A DNA stretch of 38,889 nucleotides from positions 1-38,889 of IMG/VR virus record IMGVR_UViG_3300022602_000222; one strand, written 5' to 3'. The stretch's first letter is position 1. Every line of letters begins with the position of its first letter. The notes beneath the pieces are model-generated. The model ran no database searches. It was not told where the DNA came from and worked only from the letters and a program-made list of their open reading frames with translations. This document shows positions 32,386-38,889 of the stretch, in pieces. The stretch is from a virus. Position numbers and translations under genes: made by a program.

Positions 32386-32871
32386 ATGGCAACAAACGAT
32401 TGGGACGATGACGACTTCGACGATAACGATGACGTCCAAACACAGGCACCTGCTACAGATAGCGAACTTGTAAAGCGACTACGCAAGCAATTGCGTCAGC
32501 GTGAAAAGGAACACAAAGAGCTAGCTGAGAAGTATGAGTCTGTATCAAAGGCAGAACGCGAACGTACAGTCAAGGAAGTCCTAAATCAAAAGGGTGTCAA
32601 TCCTAAAGCTGCTCGTCTGATCCTGAAAGACCTTGAGACTGTCAATGAAGAGTCAGTGTCACACTGGCTTGATGACAACGGAGATCTATTTGGATTTGAG
32701 AAGCAAGTGGAACAAGACCCTCAACAACAAATTGATCGTGCTGCTTTGCGTCAGCAGGACATTGTTTCGCAGGGTGCTATTTCACCCGACCGTAACGGAG
32801 ACATCATGACCCGCATTAACAACGCAAGTGAAGCGGAGCTCATTGAGATGATCCAAAGCGGAAACTTCTAA
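32386..32871 (+). CDS. Capsid scaffolding protein
   Basis: The 161-residue product begins with a very acidic segment (MATNDWDDDDFDDNDD), continues with a highly charged coiled coil (residues 26-60, LVKRLRKQLRQREKEHKELAEKY split over several turns) and ends with a short helix (ASEAELIEMIQSGNF). This is the usual layout of phage scaffolds, placed directly before the capsid gene. The 127-base gap upstream holds TTGACG (32340) but no clear -10, so a promoter there is doubtful; GGGAGAACGG precedes the ATG. Confidence 0.78.
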   Translation: MATNDWDDDDFDDNDDVQTQAPATDSELVKRLRKQLRQREKEHKELAEKYESVSKAERERTVKEVLNQKGVNPKAARLILKDLETVNEESVSHWLDDNGDLFGFEKQVEQDPQQQIDRAALRQQDIVSQGAISPDRNGDIMTRINNASEAELIEMIQSGNF

Positions 32872-32903
32872 CAACCAAACTCTAACCTTATAGGAGGTGC
32901 AAC

Positions 32904-34094
32904 ATGGCCAACGCGTATACCTCGACTGGAACCTCCAGTCTCGGCGGTACCGTAGGTGGTGCTGGTCTCGTACAAAAGGCGTATGACCGCCTTATCGAAT
33001 TCCAGCTTCGTGCTCAACCTCTTATCCGCATGATTGCAGATAAGACACCAGCACGTCAAAGCATCCCGGGTTCATCTGTTGTATTGCAACGTTACGTTGA
33101 CTTGACACAGCAGACCAACTCTCTCACAGAGACAGTTGATCCGGATGCAGTAGCTCTTGCTACACCAACATACACAACCATTACCCTTGCTGAATACGGC
33201 AACGCAGTGCTTGTCACTCGCGCATTGGAACTCTACTCACTTGCTGACGTAGATCCAGCAGTCGCTAACATCATCGCATGGAACATGGCTGACTCAATCG
33301 ATACAGTAGCACAGAACGTTCTTGCCGCTGGTACTAACCAGCTCTACGGCGGAACAGCTACATCGCTAAGCGGTATCTCATCTAGCTCTGTATTTACCTC
33401 TGCTCTTGCACGTAAGACAACAGCTAAGCTACGCACAAACAAGGCTATCCCACGTAAGGGATCTTTGTATGCTGCATACATTCACCCTGAGGTTGCTCTT
33501 GATCTTCGCGCTGAAACAGGCGTGGGATCTTGGCGTCAGCCACACGAATACCAACAGGTTGACAACATCTGGGCTGGCGAGCTTGGTTCATACGAAGGTG
33601 CTTTCTATGTAGAGTCACCACGTATGTTCTCAAACAAGACCGGTGCAGCACAGTCAACTTGGACAACCACAACTTCAACAGCTGCTGCTTCAGGCGCAAC
33701 CACAATCTCAGTAACTGCTGCGACTTCTGGTGCTCTATCTTTGAACATCGGCGATCAAGTTTCTGGTACAGGTATTCCATCGAACACAACAGTTACTGCT
33801 GTTGATTCAACAGGTCTTATCTGGACACTCTCAGCTGCAGTCACATCAGCTGGTGTTACATCAGGTGCAACCATCACCGTTACCCCAATCACAAAGGTGT
33901 TCAACACCTACTTCGCTGGACAACAGGCATTGGCTGAAGCCGTGGCTGAAGAGTTCCACGTTGTGATCGGTCCGGTCGTTGATAAGTTGATGCGTCAGCG
34001 TCCACTTGGTTGGTACGGAGTTGGCGGTTGGGCTCTATACCGTCAAGAAGCTTTGTATCAAGTCAACACTTCTTCATCTATCGACTACTTCTAA
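32904..34094 (+). CDS. Major capsid protein, N4-gp56 type, with inserted beta domain
   Basis: The 396-residue product has AGGAGG eight bases before its ATG. The N-terminal block (AYDRLIEFQLRAQPLIRMIADKTP and PGSSVVLQRYVDLTQQTNSL) and the end (FHVVIGPVVDKLMRQRPLGWYGVGGWALY) match the N4-gp56 capsid family with an HK97-like fold. Residues about 250-330 are a Thr/Ala/Ser/Gly-rich insert (TISVTAATSG, GDQVSGTGIPSNTTVTAV, TITVTP) that looks like an Ig-like or similar beta-sandwich exposed on the capsid surface. Good family match; the insert's role, perhaps binding surfaces or decoration, is inferred. Confidence 0.88.
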   Translation: MANAYTSTGTSSLGGTVGGAGLVQKAYDRLIEFQLRAQPLIRMIADKTPARQSIPGSSVVLQRYVDLTQQTNSLTETVDPDAVALATPTYTTITLAEYGNAVLVTRALELYSLADVDPAVANIIAWNMADSIDTVAQNVLAAGTNQLYGGTATSLSGISSSSVFTSALARKTTAKLRTNKAIPRKGSLYAAYIHPEVALDLRAETGVGSWRQPHEYQQVDNIWAGELGSYEGAFYVESPRMFSNKTGAAQSTWTTTTSTAAASGATTISVTAATSGALSLNIGDQVSGTGIPSNTTVTAVDSTGLIWTLSAAVTSAGVTSGATITVTPITKVFNTYFAGQQALAEAVAEEFHVVIGPVVDKLMRQRPLGWYGVGGWALYRQEALYQVNTSSSIDYF

Positions 34095-34111
34095 CCAATA
34101 GTTGGCAGACG

Positions 34112-34141
34112 GCAGCGCAGGGGTTTATGCCCCTGCTCTGC
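34112..34141 (+). other. Stem-loop after the capsid gene
   Basis: GCAGGGG, loop TTTATG, CCCCTGC, extended by an outer GCAG/CTGC with one mismatch. No T-run, so more likely an mRNA stabiliser or a partial terminator that lowers expression downstream of the capsid gene. Confidence 0.6.
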
Positions 34142-34166
34142 AGTAAGTCAACTGTTAAGGAGCAAC

Positions 34167-34448
34167 ATGGCTAACTACTACTTCACAGGACCCACGACCT
34201 CTGAAGGTCCTGCTGGTGGTGGACGTTTGTTTATCCGCTTCCGTTTGGATCGCGGTATCACGTTGCTACGACAGAACAATGTCTGGACTGAAATTCGTTA
34301 TCCAACTGAAGATCAGACCGGTGCTGCTGACTACGTTCTATGGGGCGGATACAAGAACGTTATTAACCAAGAGATTGCAGATCAGTTAACGGAGGCAGGC
34401 TATGGCGCCTATATCATCCCAGAGGATGAGTGGCCGTACAGAACATGA
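34167..34448 (+). CDS. Small head protein (93 aa)
   Basis: The 93-residue product has AAGGAG before its ATG. Residues 20-60 look beta-rich (RLFIRFRLDRGITLLRQNNVWTEI) and the end is acidic and aromatic (IIPEDEWPYRT). The first gene after the capsid gene often encodes a head-completion or decoration protein. No family was recognised. Confidence 0.6.
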   Translation: MANYYFTGPTTSEGPAGGGRLFIRFRLDRGITLLRQNNVWTEIRYPTEDQTGAADYVLWGGYKNVINQEIADQLTEAGYGAYIIPEDEWPYRT

Positions 34449-34854
34449 TTGTGTTCCCAAGATATTAACTTGGAAGTACGAGCTAGTAAACGGAAACGTT
34501 AAAGAAACACCAGACCTTTACGGTTGTACCAAATGCGATGCAACTTTTACAGAGTTACCTAAAGAAGAAGAGATCCCTTCAGAGCACAGTAGTCATACAG
34601 AATATGTTAAAGATTGTTTTGGATGCAAAGTAGAAACACTGCAGCTTAACGCAGGGGATGCAAAAAGTTCCATCATTGAAAGTGGAACTACCCAGAAAAA
34701 ATGGGATAAAGAATTGGATGCCTACCGATCTGCTAGGAAGCAAGGTATCCAACCTAAGTCAACCAAGATGAAAGATATTAAAGAAGCGGTTGACGTTAGC
34801 AACAAAGTAGGCAAAGCATACGACGCAAGCTCGCCCACCGGTGGGCTTCTTTGA
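34426..34854 (+). CDS. Zinc-ribbon head-region protein
   Basis: I chose ATG 34426 (MSGRTEHDCVPKILTWKYEL), with AGAGG upstream, overlapping the previous gene by 23 bases. The product has YGCTKCDATF and KDCFGCKVE, a pair of cysteine knuckles about 40 residues apart, then a basic helical C-terminus. Similar zinc-binding proteins occur beside actinophage capsid genes. Function unknown. Confidence 0.6.
   Translation: MSGRTEHDCVPKILTWKYELVNGNVKETPDLYGCTKCDATFTELPKEEEIPSEHSSHTEYVKDCFGCKVETLQLNAGDAKSSIIESGTTQKKWDKELDAYRSARKQGIQPKSTKMKDIKEAVDVSNKVGKAYDASSPTGGLL
34833..34850 (+). terminator. Terminator-like palindrome inside the last codons
   Basis: GCCCACCGGTGGGC followed by TTCTTT covers the codons for SPTGGLL before the stop at 34854. 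The stem is short after loop closure and the T-run is broken, so it is weak; it may regulate the next small gene. Confidence 0.35.
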
Positions 34855-34867
34855 AAGGTAAATAACT

Positions 34868-35032
34868 ATGTGCATGACATGCGGATGTGGGAACCCTATG
34901 GGTGGCCCAATGATTAACCCAAATGTACCGCCAGTAATCAAGGCACCAGTAAGAGTTGCCCCCGGCCAAGATGCTTCAATCATCGCTGGCTTTGATCAAC
35001 CAACACCATATGGAAAAGGAACACAACAATGA
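34868..35032 (+). CDS. Cys/Pro-rich microprotein (54 aa)
   Basis: The product starts MCMTCGCGNPMGGP, so three cysteines lie in the first seven residues, and then becomes Pro/Val-rich and ends YGKGTQQ. GAAAGG lies 11 bases before the ATG. It overlaps the next gene (ATGA). Too small for homology by eye; the coupling supports translation. Confidence 0.6.
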   Translation: MCMTCGCGNPMGGPMINPNVPPVIKAPVRVAPGQDASIIAGFDQPTPYGKGTQQ

Positions 35033-35229
35033 CATCAGACATGATGAACCCATCTCAGCGCAGCGCAGCGACTGACATGTCTCACGTTAATCCAATTAAC
35101 AAAGACAAGCCAGCACCAGCTGAAGTCCACTACACAGCACCACGTGACGGTTCAGGTATGACACCTAACGGACCATCACAGGTTGTTGAAGGCATCTACG
35201 TACAACCTGAAGCAGGTCGTGCTCACTAA
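35029..35229 (+). CDS. Small disordered protein (66 aa)
   Basis: The product is Pro/Asn/Ala-rich (MTSDMMNPSQRSAATD...) with GSGMTPNGPSQVVEG near the end. It is coupled on both sides (ATGA, TAATG). No motif was recognised. Confidence 0.5.
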   Translation: MTSDMMNPSQRSAATDMSHVNPINKDKPAPAEVHYTAPRDGSGMTPNGPSQVVEGIYVQPEAGRAH

Positions 35230-35384
35230 TGGCTAACGTCGAGACAGCGGAAATGATGGCTGCTCGTACACAAGCTGGAGACAACTCCAACGTTAACAGT
35301 AACTACGGTTCTGTAGGTACAGGTAACGCCAAACTACGAGCACCTAAACCAGTGCGACAGACAAGAGGAAAACTAAATGGCTAA
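35229..35384 (+). CDS. Small Asn/Gly/Arg-rich protein (51 aa)
   Basis: The ATG overlaps the previous stop (TAATG). The product reads MANVETAEMMAARTQAGDN, then NYGSVGTGNAKL and a basic end KPVRQTRGKLNG. It overlaps the next gene by eight bases. No motif was recognised. Confidence 0.5.
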   Translation: MANVETAEMMAARTQAGDNSNVNSNYGSVGTGNAKLRAPKPVRQTRGKLNG

Positions 35385-35556
35385 AGGAATGGGCTTCTCG
35401 AAAGCACAAGCATCAATCGCCAAGAAGCAAGGCATCTCTTCTGACAAGGCAGGAGCAATCCTAGCAGGAGCTACCCGTAATGCTAGCCCAGCTGCTAAGG
35501 CTGCTAACCCTAACCTCAAGAAAGTGCTAATGCCAAAGAAGCGCGGCGGTAAGTAA
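35377..35556 (+). CDS. Small basic conserved phage protein (59 aa)
   Basis: The product is strongly basic and helical: FSKAQASIAKKQGISSDKAG, AGAILAGATRNASPAAK, ending LMPKKRGGK. This IAKKQGIS...AGAILAxATRNAS pattern is familiar from many phage proteins of about this size near head genes, probably nucleic-acid-binding or structural (recognition from memory). AGAGGAAAA precedes the ATG. Confidence 0.65.
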   Translation: MAKGMGFSKAQASIAKKQGISSDKAGAILAGATRNASPAAKAANPNLKKVLMPKKRGGK

Positions 35557-35558
35557 TT

Positions 35559-35819
35559 ATGGAACCTGATCCACGCCTCAAGCGAGCCGGAGTATCTGGC
35601 TTTAATAAACCTAAGCGTACACCTAATCACCCTACCAAGTCCCACATCGTCGTGGCCAAAGAGGGAGACAAGATCAAGACTATTAGGTTTGGTCAACAAG
35701 GCGTGGTCGGGGACCACGAACCAACAGCAAGACAGAAAGCATTCAAAGCTCGACATGCAGCGAACATTGCCAAAGGCAAGATGAGCGCTGCTTACTGGGC
35801 AGATAAGGTGAAGTGGTAA
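35559..35819 (+). CDS. DUF5872-like conserved phage protein
   Basis: The 86-residue product has RLKRAGVSGFNKPKRTPNHP, SHIVVAKEGDKIKTIRFGQQG and a final AKGKMSAAYWADKVKW. These match a conserved phage protein family that I recall as DUF5872, found across unrelated phages with a very stable sequence. Its role is unknown; the basic patches suggest contact with DNA or RNA. Two bases separate it from the previous stop; the next ATG overlaps its stop. Confidence 0.75.
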   Translation: MEPDPRLKRAGVSGFNKPKRTPNHPTKSHIVVAKEGDKIKTIRFGQQGVVGDHEPTARQKAFKARHAANIAKGKMSAAYWADKVKW

Positions 35820-35881
35820 TGGCAACAATTAAGATCCAAGGTCAAGTACACAATGTAACAAAACAAGAAGAATCCTGTTAA
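35819..35881 (+). CDS. 20-aa microORF, possible +1-frameshifted small gene
   Basis: The frame MATIKIQGQVHNVTKQEESC stops at 35881. In the +1 frame the same DNA reads KKNPVKKGK and stops at 35894 with TAATG overlapping the next start, the coupling used at nearly all junctions here. A one-base slip after ACA AAA would give a basic protein of about 24 residues (MATIKIQGQVHNVTK + KKNPVKKGK). Either a frameshifted gene, a small indel, or chance. Confidence 0.45.
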   Translation: MATIKIQGQVHNVTKQEESC

Positions 35882-35893
35882 GAAAGGTAAGTA

Positions 35894-36226
35894 ATGTCTT
35901 ACGGTACCACCGTCCTCAACGGAACAACTTATACACTTTATGGATTCCCCGGTTCTACTGCGATTGATGAATTCAATCGTCTTGCTAACGGTGGTGGATC
36001 TTATCCAAGCAAGGCTGCTTATCTTGATGAGCAGGGTGCATGTAACAAATGGACTGGTGCTGCATATGGCACAGGTATCCAAGCATCACTCAACCACAAA
36101 GTAAATTCCTCTACTCCACCCGTCAAATATCTAGGCATCAACGCAGCAGCCAATGCTATTGCTGGTATCACAGACCCGCATAAGTATGTTGAACTCGTTA
36201 CTGCATTAAGGATCATTGCTTCCTGA
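35894..36226 (+). CDS. Small structural protein (110 aa)
   Basis: The 110-residue product starts MSYGTTVLNGTTYTLYGF and has alternating strands and turns (GGSYPSKAAYLDEQ, PPVKYLGINAAANAIAGI). It lies before the neck/tail gene and is coupled to it (start at 36226 overlaps the stop). Probably a head-completion or neck component. No family was recognised. Confidence 0.55.
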   Translation: MSYGTTVLNGTTYTLYGFPGSTAIDEFNRLANGGGSYPSKAAYLDEQGACNKWTGAAYGTGIQASLNHKVNSSTPPVKYLGINAAANAIAGITDPHKYVELVTALRIIAS

Positions 36227-37149
36227 TGACAACACTAGGCAACTTAATCGACGAGACACAACTTAAACTTCAAGGTTTTACCTATCGTCAAGACCGGGCT
36301 ACTTGGTTAACCCAAGCTTGCACCTCTGGCGATCTACTTCTTTATGTAGCTGACACTAACAACATTGGTCAAGGTATCATTGAAATTGAAGACGAGATTA
36401 TGTGGGTAGATTCCTACGACCGTCAAGCAAACACAATTACCATTGCTCCATATGGACGTGGCTACAACAGTACAACAGCGAGCGCACACGCCGTCAATAC
36501 AAAGGTGACTATCACTCCTACATACCCACGGTATGCAGTCGAACAGTCAATCAACGATACAGTCAATGCTGTATACCCAAAGGTATTTGGTGTTGGTTAC
36601 TATGACTTTAGTTTCCTAGCATCACGTACCACATACCAGCTTCCATCAGAAGCACTACAAATTTTACACATGGCATGGCAGACAGTCGGACCAACCCATG
36701 AATGGCTACCACTTCGTCAATGGCGTTGGGATCCAGTTGCAGACAATGCATACTGGGGTGTCGAAGCACCCGATGGTATTGTCCCGGGTTACTCAAAGAC
36801 AGTCTCTGTTTATGACAACGTACTACCCGGTCGTACTATCCACGTTGTTTATGCCAAGCAACCAACCATGATGGTCAACGAGTCTGATGACTTTGTTGCT
36901 ACAACTGGACTACCTATTACTATGAAAGATGTCATCATCCTTGGTGCATCATTCCGTTTGTCATCGTTCCAAGATCCAGCACGTATCTCTCTTACCTCTG
37001 CATCAGCAGATGAGTATGACTCTAAGAAGCCATACGGCACAGGTGCTAACGTAACGAAGACACTTCAATCACTTTACTCTCAACGCCTCGAAGAAGAGTC
37101 GTTGAAGCAGAAGCTTCAGTTCCCAACCCGCGTACACTACTCACGATAA
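36226..37149 (+). CDS. Neck/tail adaptor-like protein (307 aa)
   Basis: The 307-residue product has a beta block (TSGDLLLYVADTNNIGQGIIEIEDEIMWV, then ANTITIAPYGRGYNSTT), a helix around VEQSINDTVNAVYPKVFG, and a long helical C-terminus (ASADEYDSKKPYGTG, LYSQRLEEESLKQK). The pattern of a beta domain then helices, and its place before the fibre gene, fit a portal-adaptor or tail-nozzle protein. Family not certain. Confidence 0.6.
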   Translation: MTTLGNLIDETQLKLQGFTYRQDRATWLTQACTSGDLLLYVADTNNIGQGIIEIEDEIMWVDSYDRQANTITIAPYGRGYNSTTASAHAVNTKVTITPTYPRYAVEQSINDTVNAVYPKVFGVGYYDFSFLASRTTYQLPSEALQILHMAWQTVGPTHEWLPLRQWRWDPVADNAYWGVEAPDGIVPGYSKTVSVYDNVLPGRTIHVVYAKQPTMMVNESDDFVATTGLPITMKDVIILGASFRLSSFQDPARISLTSASADEYDSKKPYGTGANVTKTLQSLYSQRLEEESLKQKLQFPTRVHYSR

Positions 37150-37157
37150 GGTAGCAG

Positions 37158-38889
37158 ATGACAACTCAAGTAACCCGTAAGTATTCATCACGGTCGCAAC
37201 AGACTACCCTGACTGCAGCCTGTACCTCTGGTGACAGCACTTTCTCTGTTGTTGCTGCTACTACTTTGCTTGGTGGTATCACCATCGGGTCAGGTCAGAC
37301 ATTTACAGTTGTCATTGATCCAGATACAGCACTTGAAGAAATTGTAGATGTAACCTCGGTTAGCTCTAACATACTTACTGTAACCCGTGGAGTAGATAGC
37401 TCAACCGCACAAGATCATAGTGCCGGTGCTGTAATCCGCCACATGGTTATTGGTCGTGACCTCCGTGAAGCTAACACCCATGAGGTGGCTACATCAGGAG
37501 TGCATGGGCTTACGGGTAACGTAGTTGGCGATAGCGACACACAGGTGCTTACCAATAAAAATCTGTCCAGCTCTACCAACACATTGTCGACATCTGTGGT
37601 TACCCTTACAGGTACCCAGACTCTTAGCAATAAAACCCTTACCAATCCTACAATTACAAACGCTTCTGAGACAACGCCTACAATCAATGGCGCTACGATC
37701 TCTGGCACATGGACTTCTACAGCTACCCTTACAGGTGGAACTCTTAACCCAACCACACTTCAACAAAATAGCGTAGGTGTAGCAACTTTGTCTGATACTC
37801 AGACATTGACAAACAAAACTCTAACCAGCCCTACAATCAATGGCGGTACCCGCACTGGCGGTACAGTTTCTAGCGCTACCCTTACATCTAATACTCTTGG
37901 CTCCAATCTTGCAGCCGGTGGTTATGTAGTTACAGGGCTTGGTGCTCCGGTTAATAACGCTGATTCTGCTACCAAGAATTACGTAGATACATCTATCGCC
38001 AATCTTATTGGTTCTGCTCCATCTACTCTTAATACTTTGCAGAAAATCGATGCTGCCATTAACAACGATGCCAGTGTTTACACAACCTTGGTTACCCAGA
38101 TCGGCACAAAACTTAACCTTACGGGTGGAAACCTAACAGGAGCTTTGGATCTAGGAAGCAATAAGATTACAAGCCTTGCTACTCCTACCGTGTCTACTGA
38201 TGCGGCTAACAAAGGCTACATTGATACCATTTTTGGAAGCACAGCATCTGCCGCTGCTTCAGCCACTGCTGCTGCCACTTCAGCTACTTCAGCTGCAGCT
38301 AGTGCTACGGCTGCTGCAACCTCAGCGGCTTCTTCCTTAATTTCTCAAACTGCTGCTGCTACCAGTGCAACTTCAGCTGCTATATCTGCAACTGCAGCGG
38401 CTACCTCCGCTACATCTGCTGCAGCATCTGCAACAGCTGCTGCTAATTCTGCTGCTACTGCCAGCACTCAAGCTACAAACGCTTCTGGAAGCGCCACTGC
38501 TGCTGCCACAAGCGCTTCTAGCGCTGCTGTGTCTGCTACTAATGCTGCTACTTCTGCTAGCTCTGCTGCTACTTCAGCATCATCTGCTGCTACTAGTGCC
38601 ACCAGTTCTGCTGCTTCAGCTGCTGCTGCTTTGACATCTGCTAACTCAGCTTCATTGTCTCAGACTGTTGCTGCTACATCAGCGACTAGCGCTGCTGCAT
38701 CTGCTACGGCTGCTGCAACATCGGCTACTTCAGCTGCTGCTTCGGCTACCGCTGCTTCTAATTCAGCCACAAACGCTGCTACTTCGGCTTCTAGTTCCCT
38801 TGCTACTTACAACACGTACAAGACCTATTACCTAGGATCGTTTGCTTCAGCGCCTACCTTGGATGACCAAGGCAACGCTCTTATCAACG
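37158..38889 (+). CDS. Tail fibre protein, N-terminal part (continues at base 1 if ends join)
   Basis: The frame is open to the last base, giving 577 codons here. The N-terminus (MTTQVTRKYSSRSQQTTLTAAC, TSGDSTFSVVAATTL) looks like a virion-attachment domain. Then come repeats of the LTNKTLTNPTI type (37552-37850), common in phage fibre shafts, and a GAPVNNADSATKNYVDT segment. A perfect heptad array follows at 38238-38804, then YNTYKTYYLGSFASAP, a short segment often followed by a tip domain. It is the obvious partner of the C-terminal fibre half at 1-1343: joined they give 1025 codons with stop. Confidence 0.87.
   Translation, partial: MTTQVTRKYSSRSQQTTLTAACTSGDSTFSVVAATTLLGGITIGSGQTFTVVIDPDTALEEIVDVTSVSSNILTVTRGVDSSTAQDHSAGAVIRHMVIGRDLREANTHEVATSGVHGLTGNVVGDSDTQVLTNKNLSSSTNTLSTSVVTLTGTQTLSNKTLTNPTITNASETTPTINGATISGTWTSTATLTGGTLNPTTLQQNSVGVATLSDTQTLTNKTLTSPTINGGTRTGGTVSSATLTSNTLGSNLAAGGYVVTGLGAPVNNADSATKNYVDTSIANLIGSAPSTLNTLQKIDAAINNDASVYTTLVTQIGTKLNLTGGNLTGALDLGSNKITSLATPTVSTDAANKGYIDTIFGSTASAAASATAAATSATSAAASATAAATSAASSLISQTAAATSATSAAISATAAATSATSAAASATAAANSAATASTQATNASGSATAAATSASSAAVSATNAATSASSAATSASSAATSATSSAASAAAALTSANSASLSQTVAATSATSAAASATAAATSATSAAASATAASNSATNAATSASSSLATYNTYKTYYLGSFASAPTLDDQGNALIN
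38238..38804 (+). repeat. 27 tandem Ala/Ser/Thr heptads in the fibre shaft
   Basis: Starting at STASAAA, every seventh residue is Ser or (once) Gln, with the consensus SATxAAT/A repeated without a phase break through SASSSLA. At DNA level this is a 21-base imperfect repeat of GCT/TCA/ACT codons, so it could recombine or slip. Confidence 0.85.

Noticed and set aside
38365-38634. Leu/Gln-rich 89-codon frame
   Set aside because: Shadow frame of the GCT/TCA/ACT heptad repeats in the fibre gene.
38238-38804. CRISPR-like periodic DNA
   Set aside because: The 21-base period is coding heptads without spacers; no cas genes are nearby (the Cas4-like nuclease belongs to the replication cluster).

Overview
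The window looks like the near-complete or complete genome of a tailed, probably lytic phage of an actinobacterium. The host is inferred from a WhiB-family iron-sulphur regulator (7604-7885), a protein class confined to Actinobacteria and their phages. Moderate base composition and no strong GC bias at third codon positions argue against a high-GC Streptomyces or Mycobacterium host; a low-GC aquatic actinobacterium is a reasonable but untested guess. There is no integrase, excisionase, recognisable repressor, tRNA, CRISPR array or insertion sequence.

There are two transcription arms. The rightward (late) arm starts after the control region at 19434 with the large terminase. It continues through a portal, a 1792-residue internal or injection-type protein with two companions, a scaffold, an N4-gp56-type major capsid protein, a string of very small head and neck genes, and a neck/tail protein, then a tail fibre that runs off the right end. 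The left end opens in the same reading frame with the C-terminal half of a tail fibre. It is followed by a glycine-rich putative adhesin, a large tail protein, two membrane proteins, a YiiX-like papain-fold hydrolase and an amidase endolysin, ending at a two-way terminator near 6.83 kb. Joining the two ends gives one open fibre gene of 1024 residues, consistent with a circular or circularly permuted molecule.

The leftward (early) arm runs from 18785 down to 6862. It encodes zinc-ribbon proteins, an OB-fold SSB-like protein, an AT-hook protein and a secreted lytic-transglycosylase-like protein. It then carries a paired amidoligase and class II glutamine amidotransferase, a Cas4/RecB-like nuclease in two parts, a RecA/DnaB-type ATPase, a resolvase-like nuclease and a primase in two parts (zinc finger and TOPRIM). 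Last come a DUF1599-like protein, a metallophosphoesterase, a sigma-like factor, a glycosyltransferase, WhiB and a putative HExxE metalloprotease. I see no DNA polymerase, so replication probably borrows the host polymerase.

The roughly 650-base divergent control region (18786-19433) holds many palindromes, hairpins and repeated promoter-like boxes. One composite box recurs between whiB and the last leftward gene. Most genes in both arms overlap their neighbours by 1 to 50 bases (TAATG, ATGA), which suggests extensive translational coupling. The most intriguing biology is the amidoligase/amidotransferase pair, the two domain-split nucleic-acid enzymes, and the shared regulatory box.
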